A model generated the notes under the pieces. The model saw nothing but the letters and a program-made list of their open reading frames with translations, made no database searches and was not told where the DNA came from. A program made the translations under genes and the position numbers. DNA of 64,000 bases, taken from Polynucleobacter tropicus. GTDB taxonomy: Bacteria > Pseudomonadota > Gammaproteobacteria > Burkholderiales > Burkholderiaceae. Positions 25,332-34,427 of the stretch are shown in pieces; the stretch's first letter is position 1; each line of letters begins with the position of its first letter. The stretch covers positions 1,364,001-1,428,000 of the forward strand of contig NZ_CP028942.1 of NCBI RefSeq assembly GCF_013307225.1, given 5' to 3'.

Positions 25332-26308
25332 TCTAACTTTGCCCCTGCTTGCTTTACCGCTTTTGCCCACTTTGGCATTTCAGCGGCGAGATACTTACTA
25401 AATTGATCGGGGTTTAAGTATGCGGGGTCCGCCCCTTGATCAACCATCTTCTTCTGAATGTCAGGAGACTCTAAGGTTTCCTTAAAGGCATGACTGAGTT
25501 GATTTGCCACTTCAGGCGGCGTTCCTTTGGGAGCAAGAATGCCGTAGAAACCAACAACTTCTAAATTAGCAACGCCCGTCTCGACCACCGTTGGAGTATT
25601 TGGTAAAGCGGGATTACGCTTAGCGCTAGTAACAGCCAATGCCTTAACCTTACCTTGTTTGGCATAGTTCGCAGCTTGCGGAACGGACTCCGCCATAAAT
25701 TGCACATGCCCCGCGATTAAGTCCGTGAATGCTGGCGCGCTTCCCTTGAATGGAATATGCACCATGAAAATCCCAGTCTCATTTTTCAACATCTCTGGAA
25801 CTAAATGTGAGATGCCGCCATTACCAGCTGAACCGTAATTTAATTTACCTGGATTGGCTTTTGCATATGCAATAAATTCCTTGAGGGTATTTGCAGGTAC
25901 ATCCTTATTCACAATCAACGCTAAAGGCTGTTGAGCAGTTCGAGCAATCGGCTGAAAATCTCTTAGCGTGTCATAAGGCGACTTTGAATAAATAGCTGGG
26001 TTAATTACCATCGTCCCCGTATTGGCTAGCAGTACGGTATAACCATCAGCAGGAGACTGCATCACAAATTGCGCTCCAACCGCGCCACCTGCGCCCGCCT
26101 TGTAATCCACGATCACCGGTTGCCCCAAAATTGATTGCAGCTTGTCACTGAGCAATCGAATGTGCGCATCTAATGGCCCGCCCGCTGGAAAACCAATAAT
26201 GATCTTAATGGGCTTTTCTGGATAAGCCGCCCAAACCCCATAGAACGGATTTAAAAGAGCAATCGCAAGAAATAATATCCTGATAGTTTGTGTGGGCTTG
26301 AGCATCAT
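25328..26308 (-). CDS. Bug/TctC-family periplasmic receptor
   Basis: A 326-residue TTT receptor. The signal peptide runs to about FYGVWAA, then YPEKPIKIIIGFPAGGPLDAHIR, DYKAGAGGAVGAQFVMQSPADGYTVLL, and HIPFKGSAPAFTDLIAGHVQ. Phe replaces the usual Tyr in the HVPYKG-type motif. The C-terminus KWAKAVKQAGAKLD is typical. It is orphaned: the flanking genes are a globin (convergent, 4-base overlap) and terC (divergent, 59-base gap). The ligand is unknown. Confidence 0.92.
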   Translation of the reverse strand: MMLKPTQTIRILFLAIALLNPFYGVWAAYPEKPIKIIIGFPAGGPLDAHIRLLSDKLQSILGQPVIVDYKAGAGGAVGAQFVMQSPADGYTVLLANTGTMVINPAIYSKSPYDTLRDFQPIARTAQQPLALIVNKDVPANTLKEFIAYAKANPGKLNYGSAGNGGISHLVPEMLKNETGIFMVHIPFKGSAPAFTDLIAGHVQFMAESVPQAANYAKQGKVKALAVTSAKRNPALPNTPTVVETGVANLEVVGFYGILAPKGTPPEVANQLSHAFKETLESPDIQKKMVDQGADPAYLNPDQFSKYLAAEMPKWAKAVKQAGAKLD

Positions 26309-26367
26309 CCTGACAATTTAATTAAGTTCGATACACTTTATCTTAATACGACTTTTTGAATGAGAAT

Positions 26368-27135
26368 ATGACGGAAAGCGCCCTACTCTTATTAAGCGAC
26401 CCCAATACTTGGATCGCGTTTTTCACACTTTCAGCTTTAGAAATTATTCTCGGCATAGACAATATTATCTTTATTAGCGTCATCGCTAATCGCTTACCCA
26501 TTGAAATTCGTGAAAAAGTACGTCGCTTTGGTCTATTGTTTGCACTAGGCACTCGGATACTTCTGTTACTGAGCCTATCTTGGGTAATGAGCTTAACCGC
26601 ACCACTCATCACCATTTCTGATCATCCAATCAGCGGTAGAGACCTCATCTTGTTGCTTGGTGGCTTCTTTCTCATCTGGAAGGCCTCTAAAGAAATCTAT
26701 ACCGAAGTAGAAGTAGGCGAACATGATGATGAGATTTCACCCGATGGCCCACACAAGGTCAACAAATCCATGTTCAGCTTGTTTGTGGGCTCTATTCTGC
26801 AGATTGGCTTGCTCGATATCATCTTCTCGCTAGATAGCGTGATTACCGCCGTTGGTATGGTCGATCAAATTAGCATCATGATTGCCGCAGTCATTGCCTC
26901 AATTTTGATTATGCTCATTGCAGCCAAGCCAATTGGCGACTTTGTGCACCATCACCCCTCTATTAAGGTCTTGGCTTTATCGTTTTTGACGGTAGTTGGC
27001 GTAGTGCTCATAGCCGAAGGCATGGGTGTACATATTCCCAAAGGCTATGTTTATGTTGCAATGGGCTTTTCACTAGCAGTTGAACTACTGAACATTCGCT
27101 CAAGAGAAAAGAAAAAGCGCAAAGCTCAAGCTTAA
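26368..27135 (+). CDS. TerC-family integral membrane protein
   Basis: A 255-residue polytopic membrane protein of the TerC/YoaE group, with about seven helices. Signature segments are FFTLSALEIILGIDNIIFISVIANRLP and LQIGLLDIIFSLDSVITAVGM, each with the conserved acidic pair in the membrane (GIDNI, SLDSV). An acidic loop HDDEISPDG separates the halves. TerC proteins are linked to metal (Mn) efflux and metalation of exported enzymes. I use the ATG at 26368, as the upstream TTG at 26356 is weaker. The C-terminus is highly basic. Confidence 0.9.
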   Translation: MTESALLLLSDPNTWIAFFTLSALEIILGIDNIIFISVIANRLPIEIREKVRRFGLLFALGTRILLLLSLSWVMSLTAPLITISDHPISGRDLILLLGGFFLIWKASKEIYTEVEVGEHDDEISPDGPHKVNKSMFSLFVGSILQIGLLDIIFSLDSVITAVGMVDQISIMIAAVIASILIMLIAAKPIGDFVHHHPSIKVLALSFLTVVGVVLIAEGMGVHIPKGYVYVAMGFSLAVELLNIRSREKKKRKAQA

Positions 27136-27153
27136 GCGCTCATAAAGTATTTA

Positions 27154-28371
27154 CTAAATGGCTTGCGCGCAAGCGAAACCGCTAGCCCATGCCCACTGGA
27201 AATTGTGGCCGCCTAAGTGCCCAGTAACATCTACACACTCACCAATAAAGTGCAGACCTTGATGTTTGCGTGACATCATGGTTTGACTATCGAGGTCCTT
27301 GGTGCTTACGCCACCTAACATTACTTCTGCTTTTTTCCAACCTAGAGTGCCGGCAGGCTTAACAGACCAGTTTGTTAAAAGTTCTTTTAGTGTTTGGCGA
27401 TCTTTTTTGGATGCCTCTACCCATTTGCGTCCATTTAGACTGCATTGCTCTGCAAAGGCTTTGGCTAAACGCTGCGGCATTAGAGAAGCCAATATTGTTT
27501 CCGTTAGCTTCAGTCGAAGTTCATCATCATTAAAAATCTCATCACAACGAACTGCGCCAGACTGGTCAAGATTTGCAAGCCAATCAATTCGGATGGGCTC
27601 ACCCTCGACCCAATAACTACTTGCCTGCAAAATTGCGGGTCCCGACAGACCCTTATGGGTTATCAAAACATCTTCATTAAAATGGCAAGCACCATATCTT
27701 GAGCCCTTTGATCCTGAGTCAATCCCGATGGGCACACTCAGCCCAGCAAGCTCATTCAGACCAGAAAAGGTCTCCGCGGTAAATGACAGTGGCACTAGAG
27801 CAGGTCGAGGCTCTATGACATTCAATCCAAATTGCTTGGCAATATCTAGTGAATACGCGCTTGCCCCGATAGCTGGCACAGGTAGTCCACCCGTCGCCAT
27901 GACTACCGATTTAGATTTTTCAACCCCCGCATTGGTATTGATCAGCCACTGATTACCCTCTTGGGCAATCGATTCAATTACTACTGGATGACGAATGGCA
28001 ACATTGCCACGAGCACACTCAGATATGAGCATTTCAACAACCTGCTTAGCAGAGTCATCGCAAAAGAGTTGCCCCTGATGTTTCTCGTGATAAGCAATGC
28101 GGTACGACTGAATCAGTTTGATGAATTCCGCGGCCGGATATCTAGCTAATGCGCTTTTAACAAAATGGGGATTGAGTGACAAGAAATTGGCCGGGCCACT
28201 ATGCAGGTTCGTGAAATTACACCGGCCGCCACCACTAATCCGAATCTTTTCACCTAGAACGGCAGCATGGTCTACGACAAGAACCTTCTTACCAAGTTGA
28301 CCAGCAACCCCTGCACAAAATAAGCCCGCTGCCCCGCCACCAATAATGATGGCATCCCATGTTTTACTCAT
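27154..28371 (-). CDS. HI0933-family (BaiN/RdsA-like) FAD-dependent flavoprotein
   Basis: A 405-residue NAD(P)/FAD flavoprotein. The dinucleotide-binding fold is IIIGGGAAGLFCAGVAGQLGKKVLVVD at the N-terminus, and GEKIRISGGGRCNFTN just after is diagnostic of the HI0933 family. An inserted domain of about 150 residues follows, then VSTKDLDSQTMMSRKHQGLHFIGECVDVTGHLGGHNFQWAWASGF (in part) closes the FAD site. The physiological substrate is not established for most members. It is the downstream gene of a pair with the ion-channel-like protein, 11 bases apart. Confidence 0.9.
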   Translation of the reverse strand: MSKTWDAIIIGGGAAGLFCAGVAGQLGKKVLVVDHAAVLGEKIRISGGGRCNFTNLHSGPANFLSLNPHFVKSALARYPAAEFIKLIQSYRIAYHEKHQGQLFCDDSAKQVVEMLISECARGNVAIRHPVVIESIAQEGNQWLINTNAGVEKSKSVVMATGGLPVPAIGASAYSLDIAKQFGLNVIEPRPALVPLSFTAETFSGLNELAGLSVPIGIDSGSKGSRYGACHFNEDVLITHKGLSGPAILQASSYWVEGEPIRIDWLANLDQSGAVRCDEIFNDDELRLKLTETILASLMPQRLAKAFAEQCSLNGRKWVEASKKDRQTLKELLTNWSVKPAGTLGWKKAEVMLGGVSTKDLDSQTMMSRKHQGLHFIGECVDVTGHLGGHNFQWAWASGFACAQAI

Positions 28372-28382
28372 TGAAGTAGGCG

Positions 28383-28895
28383 CTACTCAAAACGATCAAT
28401 GATCTCAGAGGAAACATTGAGTTTTTTCATGTGAAGCTTGGCGTAAGCTTGACGAAAGTTTTTCGTCATCGAGATCATGACAGATGCAGTCCAAGCAAAG
28501 GAAAACATACCCGAGAAAGCAATAATCACCGCCAGCATTTTCCAGCCATCAGGCAAGATGTCTTCCATGAAGCCCATCGCAGTGTAGGTGCTTCCACTAA
28601 ACAAAATGCTTTGCCCTAAAGCGGGCAACAACTTCATCCCATATAGCGCCAAACCCCAAAGCAATATCTCAGCGATATGCGTTAAGAACAAACACAGCAC
28701 GCTGACATAAAAGCAAAGTCCGACTTCGGAATATTTTTTGTCAGCAAGCAAAACAAACGTTTTTACTTCATAGCGTTTTGCAATCTGTAGCAATATCGCC
28801 CCATGAAATACCATGACGACTAAAAGCATGATGCCACCCATAAAATATCCGGGTAAATCCATGGCGGTAGCAATACTAAGATGGGAGGAGTTCAT
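28383..28895 (-). CDS. Two-TM pore-loop ion-channel-like protein with atypical filter
   Basis: A 170-residue membrane protein with four hydrophobic stretches. The last two flank a pore-helix-like region, ILFSGSTYTAMGFMEDILPDGWKMLAVIIAFSGMFSFAWTASV (in pieces), matching the ion-channel (PF07885) pattern of pore helix, filter, outer turn and inner helix. The filter position reads TYTAMGF rather than the potassium TVGYG, so selectivity may differ. There is no cytosolic RCK domain; the C-terminus is short and basic. It lies just upstream of the HI0933 flavoprotein and 42 bases after the LOG gene stop. The channel assignment is by pattern only. Confidence 0.7.
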   Translation of the reverse strand: MNSSHLSIATAMDLPGYFMGGIMLLVVMVFHGAILLQIAKRYEVKTFVLLADKKYSEVGLCFYVSVLCLFLTHIAEILLWGLALYGMKLLPALGQSILFSGSTYTAMGFMEDILPDGWKMLAVIIAFSGMFSFAWTASVMISMTKNFRQAYAKLHMKKLNVSSEIIDRFE

Positions 28896-28937
28896 ATTGA
28901 TATAAAGAGTGTTTTCAGCATTTTACCGAGAACGATA

Positions 28938-29795
28938 TCAGGCCAACTGGTACCAATCTTGAATTAGCTTCCACGCCTCTTGGGCAGTTTCTACAAAATG
29001 AATAATGTGCATATCGTCTTCATCGATGACACCGAACCTCACCATTTCTTTAAAGTTCACCATCTCATGCCAAAAGGATTTACCAACTAATATCACCGGA
29101 ATGCCCACCACCTTCTTGGTTTGAATGAGCGTCAGCACTTCAAACAACTCGTCAAATGAACCAAAGCCACCTGGGTAGGCAACGATTGCTCTAGCACGCA
29201 ACATAAAGTGCATCTTGCGAAGAGCGAAGTAATGAAAGCGAAAACTTAAACCTGGGCTGATATATGGATTGGGGTACTGCTCTCTTGGCAAGCTAATGTT
29301 GAAACCAATGGTTTGATCGCCGCACTCAAAAGCCCCACGATTGGCGGCTTCCATAATTCCAGGGCCACCGCCAGTACAAATATGTAACTTATTAGCGTCC
29401 TCTTTCTGTGTTTTGTTATAGCTTGCGACGAGCGAACCAAACTCTCTAGCCGATTCATAGTATTGACTATGAATCAGGGCTATTTCGGCCTCTGCTTTTT
29501 CTGCAGGAGTCTTTGCCTCTCGAACGAGCGCCTCCGCTGATTCGCGACTAACAAAACGAGTAGAGCCAAATACAGTAATTGTGTGCTCTATCCCATGTTC
29601 TTTTAAAAGAATCTCGGGCTTTAGCAACTCCAGCTCGAAACGTATACCTATAGTTTCTCTACGGGATAAAAATGCTTCATCATCAAAAGCGAATTTATAT
29701 GAATCGATAGACTCCTCTTCGGAGGTCTGCGCTTTATGCAGATTTAAAAACTCAGTAATAGTCTGCGCATTATTTACCGGGAGCTTTGGACTCAT
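28938..29795 (-). CDS. LOG-family protein (TIGR00730, nucleoside 5'-monophosphate phosphoribohydrolase-like)
   Basis: A 285-residue protein of the LOG/YvdD group (formerly annotated as lysine decarboxylase). The core motifs are present: ITVFGSTRFVSRESAE, LHICTGGGPGIMEAANRGAFECG and AIVAYPGGFGSFDELFEVLTLIQTKKV, corresponding to the PGGxGTxxE catalytic loop with Ser for Thr. LOG enzymes release free cytokinin bases or ribose-5-phosphate from nucleotides. The N-terminal extension of about 85 residues is longer than in plain LOG proteins. The start is the ATG at 29795. Confidence 0.88.
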   Translation of the reverse strand: MSPKLPVNNAQTITEFLNLHKAQTSEEESIDSYKFAFDDEAFLSRRETIGIRFELELLKPEILLKEHGIEHTITVFGSTRFVSRESAEALVREAKTPAEKAEAEIALIHSQYYESAREFGSLVASYNKTQKEDANKLHICTGGGPGIMEAANRGAFECGDQTIGFNISLPREQYPNPYISPGLSFRFHYFALRKMHFMLRARAIVAYPGGFGSFDELFEVLTLIQTKKVVGIPVILVGKSFWHEMVNFKEMVRFGVIDEDDMHIIHFVETAQEAWKLIQDWYQLA

Positions 29796-29965
29796 ATTGC
29801 TACCTTCAACATGTATGTAATCTCATCTTACTATTTACATCACAAAAATCAGTATTAATACCTAGTTTAGCGAGGTTATCCTTAGGCAAATGCCCCCAAA
29901 GATTTACCATGCCTCCAAGTAGCGTTAATATTGACTCAATTTCAACCAAACTGAAGGAAACCCTC

Positions 29966-30169
29966 ATGAGCAATCGTTCAATCATCATTATGGTACTGGT
30001 GTTAATTGGTGCTACTGCCTACCTACTCCTCAAGGGCGACGGCAACGTTGATATGAGCGGTGAAAAGCATGGCGCAGAAGCAACTCATGTTGAAGAAGCG
30101 AAAAAGGATGCTCCAGCTGCTGCTCCTGAAGCTCCAGCCGCAGCCCCTGCCGCTGATGCTAAGAAGTAA
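29966..30169 (+). CDS. Small single-TM protein with Ala/Pro-rich tail
   Basis: A 67-residue protein. Residues about 5-22 (SIIIMVLVLIGATAYLLLKG) form one membrane helix, followed by an acidic/His-containing linker (MSGEKHGAEATHVEEAKK) and an Ala/Pro-rich tail (APAAAPEAPAAAPAADAKK). I set the start at 29966 because GAAGGAAA lies just upstream; the frame extends further but without support. Not a recognised family; probably inner-membrane anchored with the tail outside or inside undetermined. It is closed by a strong terminator and precedes a solute-binding protein gene. Confidence 0.75.
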   Translation: MSNRSIIIMVLVLIGATAYLLLKGDGNVDMSGEKHGAEATHVEEAKKDAPAAAPEAPAAAPAADAKK

Positions 30170-30186
30170 TATTCATTAAGCACACC

Positions 30187-30213
30187 AAAACCGCGGTCCG
30201 CCGCGGTTTTATT
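30187..30213 (+). terminator. Rho-independent terminator after small TM protein
   Basis: A perfect 10-bp stem (30187-30196 with 30201-30210), GC-rich at the core with a TCCG loop, ends in TTTTATT. It lies 17 bases after the stop codon. Confidence 0.85.
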
Positions 30214-30224
30214 ATCCTCACCGC

Positions 30225-31034
30225 ATGAAAAAAATTCTTTTTTCCTTTCTGCTATTTTGCTTTTCCTCTATTTGCCACAGTCAAAGTACTCGGACTATGA
30301 ATACCGCTAATGCAACCATGCTTTCTTCATTTGCGCCAACAGGCACTTTGCGAGTTGGTATTAATCTTGGTAACCCAATTCTGGCAGGCGAAGACCCAGT
30401 AACCCATCAATTACAAGGTGTGACCATTGATATCGCTCGCGAAATCGGCAAGCGTACTGGCTTACCTGTTGAACTAATTCCATTTAAGACTGCTGGCAAC
30501 ACAGTCGACGCCATTAAGACTGGCAACATTGATTTAGTCTTTGTTGCCATTGATCCTATACGTGGTGCTGATATTAGCTACACCCCGCCCTATATTCAGA
30601 TTGAAGGAGCGTATATGGTGAAAGCAAACTCCCCCCTCAAAGCGAACGAACAAGTGGATGTTGTCGGCAATGAAATCGTGGTCGGCAAAGGGAGTGCTTA
30701 TGACCTTTTTCTCACTCGTGAAATTAAGAACGCTAGCCTCTTGAGGGCGGCAAGCTCTCAGGCAGTAGTAGATGACTTTATGTCTGGCAAAGGCAACGTT
30801 GCTGCAGGTGTAAAGCAGCAACTAGAGAGCGATGCAAAGCGATATACTGGATTGCGCATGCTTCCTGGTCGCTTTATGGCAATTAATCAAGCAATTGGCA
30901 TTCCAAAAGCAAGGCCTCAATACGAAAGCACGACTGCTTACTTAAGCGAAATCATTACCCAGCTTAAGCAATCAGGGTTTGTAGCGCAGGCAATGCAACG
31001 CCATCACATTGAAGGCGCCAAGGTAGCCGAGTAA
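30225..31034 (+). CDS. Family 3 extracellular solute-binding protein (amino-acid type)
   Basis: A 269-residue periplasmic binding protein. A signal peptide ends at SSICHSQS, followed by the family 3 pattern: FAPTGTLRVGINLGNPILAG, VTIDIAREIGKRTGLPVELIPFKTAGNTVDAIKTGNIDLVFVAIDPIRGADISYTPPYIQIEGAYMV (in pieces). The Arg in PIRGADI fits the usual alpha-carboxylate-binding Arg region. The permease and ATPase are not adjacent, so it either uses a transporter elsewhere or acts as a sensor. It converges on the beta-CASP hydrolase. Confidence 0.87.
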   Translation: MKKILFSFLLFCFSSICHSQSTRTMNTANATMLSSFAPTGTLRVGINLGNPILAGEDPVTHQLQGVTIDIAREIGKRTGLPVELIPFKTAGNTVDAIKTGNIDLVFVAIDPIRGADISYTPPYIQIEGAYMVKANSPLKANEQVDVVGNEIVVGKGSAYDLFLTREIKNASLLRAASSQAVVDDFMSGKGNVAAGVKQQLESDAKRYTGLRMLPGRFMAINQAIGIPKARPQYESTTAYLSEIITQLKQSGFVAQAMQRHHIEGAKVAE

Positions 31035-31051
31035 AGACTAGCGTCTAGCAG

Positions 31052-32467
31052 CTAACAAATATACGAATGGAGTCGCTCTGGAATGATCACATTTTTCCAG
31101 TTCAGCTCCTCACGAATACATTGAGCTAACACCGAGGCTGATTCTGGTTCACCATGAACAACAAAGACAGTCTTTGGCGGTGACTGAAAACCACGCAACC
31201 AATCCAATAAGCCTGCTTGATCAGCGTGAGCCGAGAGACCTCCGATAGTGTGTATCGAGGCTCTGACGACCACCTCTTCACCAAACAGCTTCACTTTAGT
31301 AGCCTTATCCACCAAACGACGACCCAAGCTTCCATATGCTTGGAAACCAGTAATCACAATCGCATTTTGCGCTCTAGGCAAGTTATTCGCTAAGTGATGC
31401 ACTATTCGTCCAGCATCACACATACCGCTCGCAGAAATAATGATGGCGCCACCCTTGATCTTATTGAGCGCTTTTGACTCTTCAACATCTGCAATAAATC
31501 GCAGGTCTACTGCGCTAGGATTCTTTTTATACCAACTTAATGTTGACTGGGAGTGTGAATCCAATTGCGAGAAGTAATGCTCAGTCAGCTGCGTTGCGGC
31601 AGTTGCCATGGGTGAGTCAACCCAAACGGATAGATGAGGCAATAATTTTCTTCTGACCAAATCAATCAGAATAAATAATATCTCTTGGGTACGACCTACA
31701 GCAAATGCGGGTATAACGACATTCCCCTGATTAGCCATTGTCGATTGAATCACTTCAATGAATTCTTGTTCGGTCTCGCTCAAACCTCGATGCAATCGGT
31801 CGCCATAGGTTGACTCAATCACAACCACATCAGCCTTCGCAATCAAATCTGGATCAGGCATTAGCACCTTGCCTTTCATGCCGATATCACCAGAAAAGAC
31901 GCAACGTTTTTTTGGAGCACCATCCTCTTGCACATCAATCACGGCAATGGCGGACCCTAAGATATGACCCGCATTCTGAAACTGCAGATGAATTCCTGGC
32001 ATGAGCTCATGAATCTGGCCATATTCCAAGACCTCAAATTGAGTAAGAGCTAGGTCAACCTCTTCTCGAGAATACAAAGTCACTGGCAACTCGCCGCGCC
32101 ACTTACCCAGTTTCATTTTTCGTTCTGCGCGCTCTAAATCCGCCAACTGCAAATGCGCGCTATCAGGCAATAAGATCTTTAGTAATTCGTATGTTGCTTT
32201 AGTGCAGTAGATGGGGCCCTTAAATCCTTGTGCACATAGGCGAGGCAGTAACCCACTGTGATCAATATGCGCATGCGTAAGAACAACGAAATCCAAATCC
32301 TGTGGCGCTATGGGCATGGGCTCTAGATTCCTATTGCCCGCCTCGCGTCCACCCTGAAACATTCCATAGTCCACCATGAAATGATGTACTTTGTCAGCGA
32401 GCCTGGCCTCAACCAAATGTCGGGAGCCAGTCACCTCGCCTGCCGCGCCTAAAAACTGAATCTTCAT
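31052..32467 (-). CDS. Beta-CASP metallo-beta-lactamase-fold ribonuclease/hydrolase
   Basis: A 471-residue YsdA/CPSF73-like hydrolase. The MBL zinc motif is VLTHAHIDHSGLLPRL (HxHxDH), with further ligands in FQNAGHILGSA and FSGDIGM. The beta-CASP insertion follows, then motif B/C segments IIISASGMCDAGRIVHHL and IHTIGGLSAHADQAGLLDWL, and a closing VFVVHGEPES. The family acts as RNA endo/exonuclease in 3'-end processing. Its ATG at 32467 abuts the divergent nnrD region, leaving little promoter space if the longest nnrD frame were used. Confidence 0.9.
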   Translation of the reverse strand: MKIQFLGAAGEVTGSRHLVEARLADKVHHFMVDYGMFQGGREAGNRNLEPMPIAPQDLDFVVLTHAHIDHSGLLPRLCAQGFKGPIYCTKATYELLKILLPDSAHLQLADLERAERKMKLGKWRGELPVTLYSREEVDLALTQFEVLEYGQIHELMPGIHLQFQNAGHILGSAIAVIDVQEDGAPKKRCVFSGDIGMKGKVLMPDPDLIAKADVVVIESTYGDRLHRGLSETEQEFIEVIQSTMANQGNVVIPAFAVGRTQEILFILIDLVRRKLLPHLSVWVDSPMATAATQLTEHYFSQLDSHSQSTLSWYKKNPSAVDLRFIADVEESKALNKIKGGAIIISASGMCDAGRIVHHLANNLPRAQNAIVITGFQAYGSLGRRLVDKATKVKLFGEEVVVRASIHTIGGLSAHADQAGLLDWLRGFQSPPKTVFVVHGEPESASVLAQCIREELNWKNVIIPERLHSYIC

Positions 32468-32528
32468 GCCCTCAGAATACTCTCTCTTACAATTAGCTCA
32501 AGCACTCAATGAAGACCACAATACTCAA

Positions 32529-33422
32529 ATGACCTCTATGCCAAGCAAGCCACATACGCTCAGTGCATTAGGACTCATCTCGCGCCTAAGCCGTGCTCCT
32601 GAGGAACATAAGGGCCATGCTGGCAAAGTGATTTTGGTGGGCGGCTCAGCAGGCATGGCTGGCGCACTACTACTTGCAGGAAATGCATGTCTACATCTTG
32701 GAGCAGGCTGGACCATTCTTGAAATGCTTGATCCTGCCTCCGCACACGCAGACCATGAGCAACCTGAACTGATGATTCGTCTGGCCAATACAGATCCAAA
32801 GCAATCATTAAAGCAAAGCTTGCCAGATGTACTGGCTATTGGTCCTGGACTAGGAACCTCTCATTTTGCGACCCAATGGCTTAAAGCTTGTCTAGAGTCC
32901 GAAAAGATTCCATTGGTGATTGACGCCGATGCTCTAAATCTTATTGCTGATTCATCTGAATTGTTAAACGCCCTACAACTTCGCAACCAACACTATCCAG
33001 GTCAAACTGTTCTAACACCCCACCCGGGTGAAGCAGCAAGACTACTTGGTCAACTGATATCCGATATTCAGACAGATCGAGTAAGTGCCGTTAAAAAACT
33101 TGTTTCCTTAACTCAATCCATCGTCATTCTTAAAGGGCAACATACCTTAATTGCTGCACCAGATAGAGACATACTCCAATGCGAACAAGGCAACCCAGGT
33201 ATGGGCACTGGCGGAATGGGAGATGTGTTAACTGGCAGCATTAGCGCCATTACTGCCCAAGGTGTACGCCATCATCTAAATCTTTGGGAAGCAAGCTGCG
33301 TAGCAGTCCAATTGCACGCCTCCGCTGCAGATAGCCTAATGCAAAAAGGAACTGGTCCTATTGGCCTTACCCCATCAGAGACCATTATTGAGATGCGAAC
33401 TCTTCTGAATAACCTGTTATAA
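32529..33422 (+). CDS. nnrD: ADP/ATP-dependent NAD(P)H-hydrate dehydratase (YjeF C-terminal domain)
   Basis: A 297-residue ribokinase-fold repair enzyme that dehydrates S-NAD(P)HX. GHAGKVILVGGSAGMAGALLLAGNACLHLGAGWT opens the fold, followed by DVLAIGPGLG, VIDADALNLIAD, TVLTPHPGEAARLLG and the catalytic NPGMGTGGMGDVLTGSISA, where Asp is the base. The YjeF N-terminal epimerase domain is not fused here. The frame extends back to an ATG at 32466, but that would overlap the divergent gene's start codon, so I prefer the ATG at 32529; 32541 is also possible. It is followed 6 bases later by an EamA transporter. Confidence 0.9.
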   Translation: MTSMPSKPHTLSALGLISRLSRAPEEHKGHAGKVILVGGSAGMAGALLLAGNACLHLGAGWTILEMLDPASAHADHEQPELMIRLANTDPKQSLKQSLPDVLAIGPGLGTSHFATQWLKACLESEKIPLVIDADALNLIADSSELLNALQLRNQHYPGQTVLTPHPGEAARLLGQLISDIQTDRVSAVKKLVSLTQSIVILKGQHTLIAAPDRDILQCEQGNPGMGTGGMGDVLTGSISAITAQGVRHHLNLWEASCVAVQLHASAADSLMQKGTGPIGLTPSETIIEMRTLLNNLL

Positions 33423-33428
33423 AACAGC

Positions 33429-34403
33429 ATGCAATCAGTCAGCTCTGCACATCACCACCAACGTTACCTTTATGGCATTTTGATGGCTGCTATTGGGGCC
33501 ATGTTGTTCTCTGGTAAAGCCGTATTGGTGAAGTTAGCTTTTACGTATGGCGCAAATGCGGAAACTTTATTGGCTTTACGCATGCTCATGGCCCTACCAC
33601 TGTTCTTAATGATCTTCTGGTGGGAGGCCAGAAGAAAACCCATGAGTCCCATTACTTGGCTCGACCGTGGCAAGCTATTTTTCCTGGGATTTCTCGGTTA
33701 CTTTCTCTCGAGCTACGTTGATTTTTTAGGCCTTCAATATATTTCTGTTGGTTTAGAGCGTATTGTTCTCTACCTCACGCCCACCATTGTTTTATTAATT
33801 TCCTACTTTGGTTTAGGCAAGCCCATTTCTCGCATGCAGTGGTACGCGTTAATTGTTGGCTACCTCGGTGTTTTTGTTGTGTTTATTCAAGACGCCAGCT
33901 CAACAGGACTATATGCCTGGCTAGGAATGTTGCTTGTATTTGGCAGTGCTTGTAGTTATGCCTTGTACATGATTGGCTCAGGCGAAATGGTCAAACGTAT
34001 TGGCAGCGTGCGCCTAGTGGTCTATGCCAGCTCAGCCTCAATGGTATTTAGCGTTATTCAATCTACCCTTCATAACCCGAGCGCGATCTTTGAACAAGTT
34101 GCGGAGATTTATTGGCTCAGCCTGCTCAACGCGAGCTTGTGCACTGTGATTCCAATGTTATTGATTATGATTTCAATCAATCGTATTGGCTCACCACTGG
34201 TCGCACAAGCGGGTATCCTCGGACCAGTTTCAACTATTTTCTTGGGTTACTTTGTATTGTCTGAGCCCATTACAGGCATGCAAATCGGCGGCATGATTCT
34301 GGTAATCGCTGCAATGTGGTTACTAGTGCGCAATGATCCGCCAACAAAAAAGTCGCCGAACTCGGAAAAGTCGGGCGACCTAGATGTTGAGCCATTAAAT
34401 TAA
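33429..34403 (+). CDS. EamA/DMT-superfamily transporter
   Basis: A 324-residue, ten-helix drug/metabolite transporter-type permease with two EamA halves (about residues 14-150 and 160-300). The first half opens GILMAAIGAMLFSGKAVLVKLAF, and the second ends PLVAQAGILGPVSTIFLGYFVLSEPITGMQIGGMILVIAAM, the typical conserved EamA end. The substrate is unknown. It is coupled to nnrD with a 6-base gap. Its last codons contain the hairpin that terminates the convergent gene. Confidence 0.88.
   Translation: MQSVSSAHHHQRYLYGILMAAIGAMLFSGKAVLVKLAFTYGANAETLLALRMLMALPLFLMIFWWEARRKPMSPITWLDRGKLFFLGFLGYFLSSYVDFLGLQYISVGLERIVLYLTPTIVLLISYFGLGKPISRMQWYALIVGYLGVFVVFIQDASSTGLYAWLGMLLVFGSACSYALYMIGSGEMVKRIGSVRLVVYASSASMVFSVIQSTLHNPSAIFEQVAEIYWLSLLNASLCTVIPMLLIMISINRIGSPLVAQAGILGPVSTIFLGYFVLSEPITGMQIGGMILVIAAMWLLVRNDPPTKKSPNSEKSGDLDVEPLN
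34346..34379 (-). terminator. Terminator for the small Lys-rich gene, inside the EamA 3' end
   Basis: A long hairpin at 34352-34379 (outer arms GTCGCC/GGGCGAC-type, one mismatch) runs on the minus strand into six T at 34346-34351. It lies within the last 20 codons of the convergent EamA gene, about 50 bases past the small Lys-rich gene. Confidence 0.7.
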
Positions 34404-34427
34404 TAATGACTCAGCAATAGAAGTGAA

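Noticed and set aside
32466..32528. Longer N-terminus for nnrD beginning at the ATG at 32466
   Set aside because: It would overlap the start codon of the divergent hydrolase gene and leave no promoter space; the family-like part begins after 32529.
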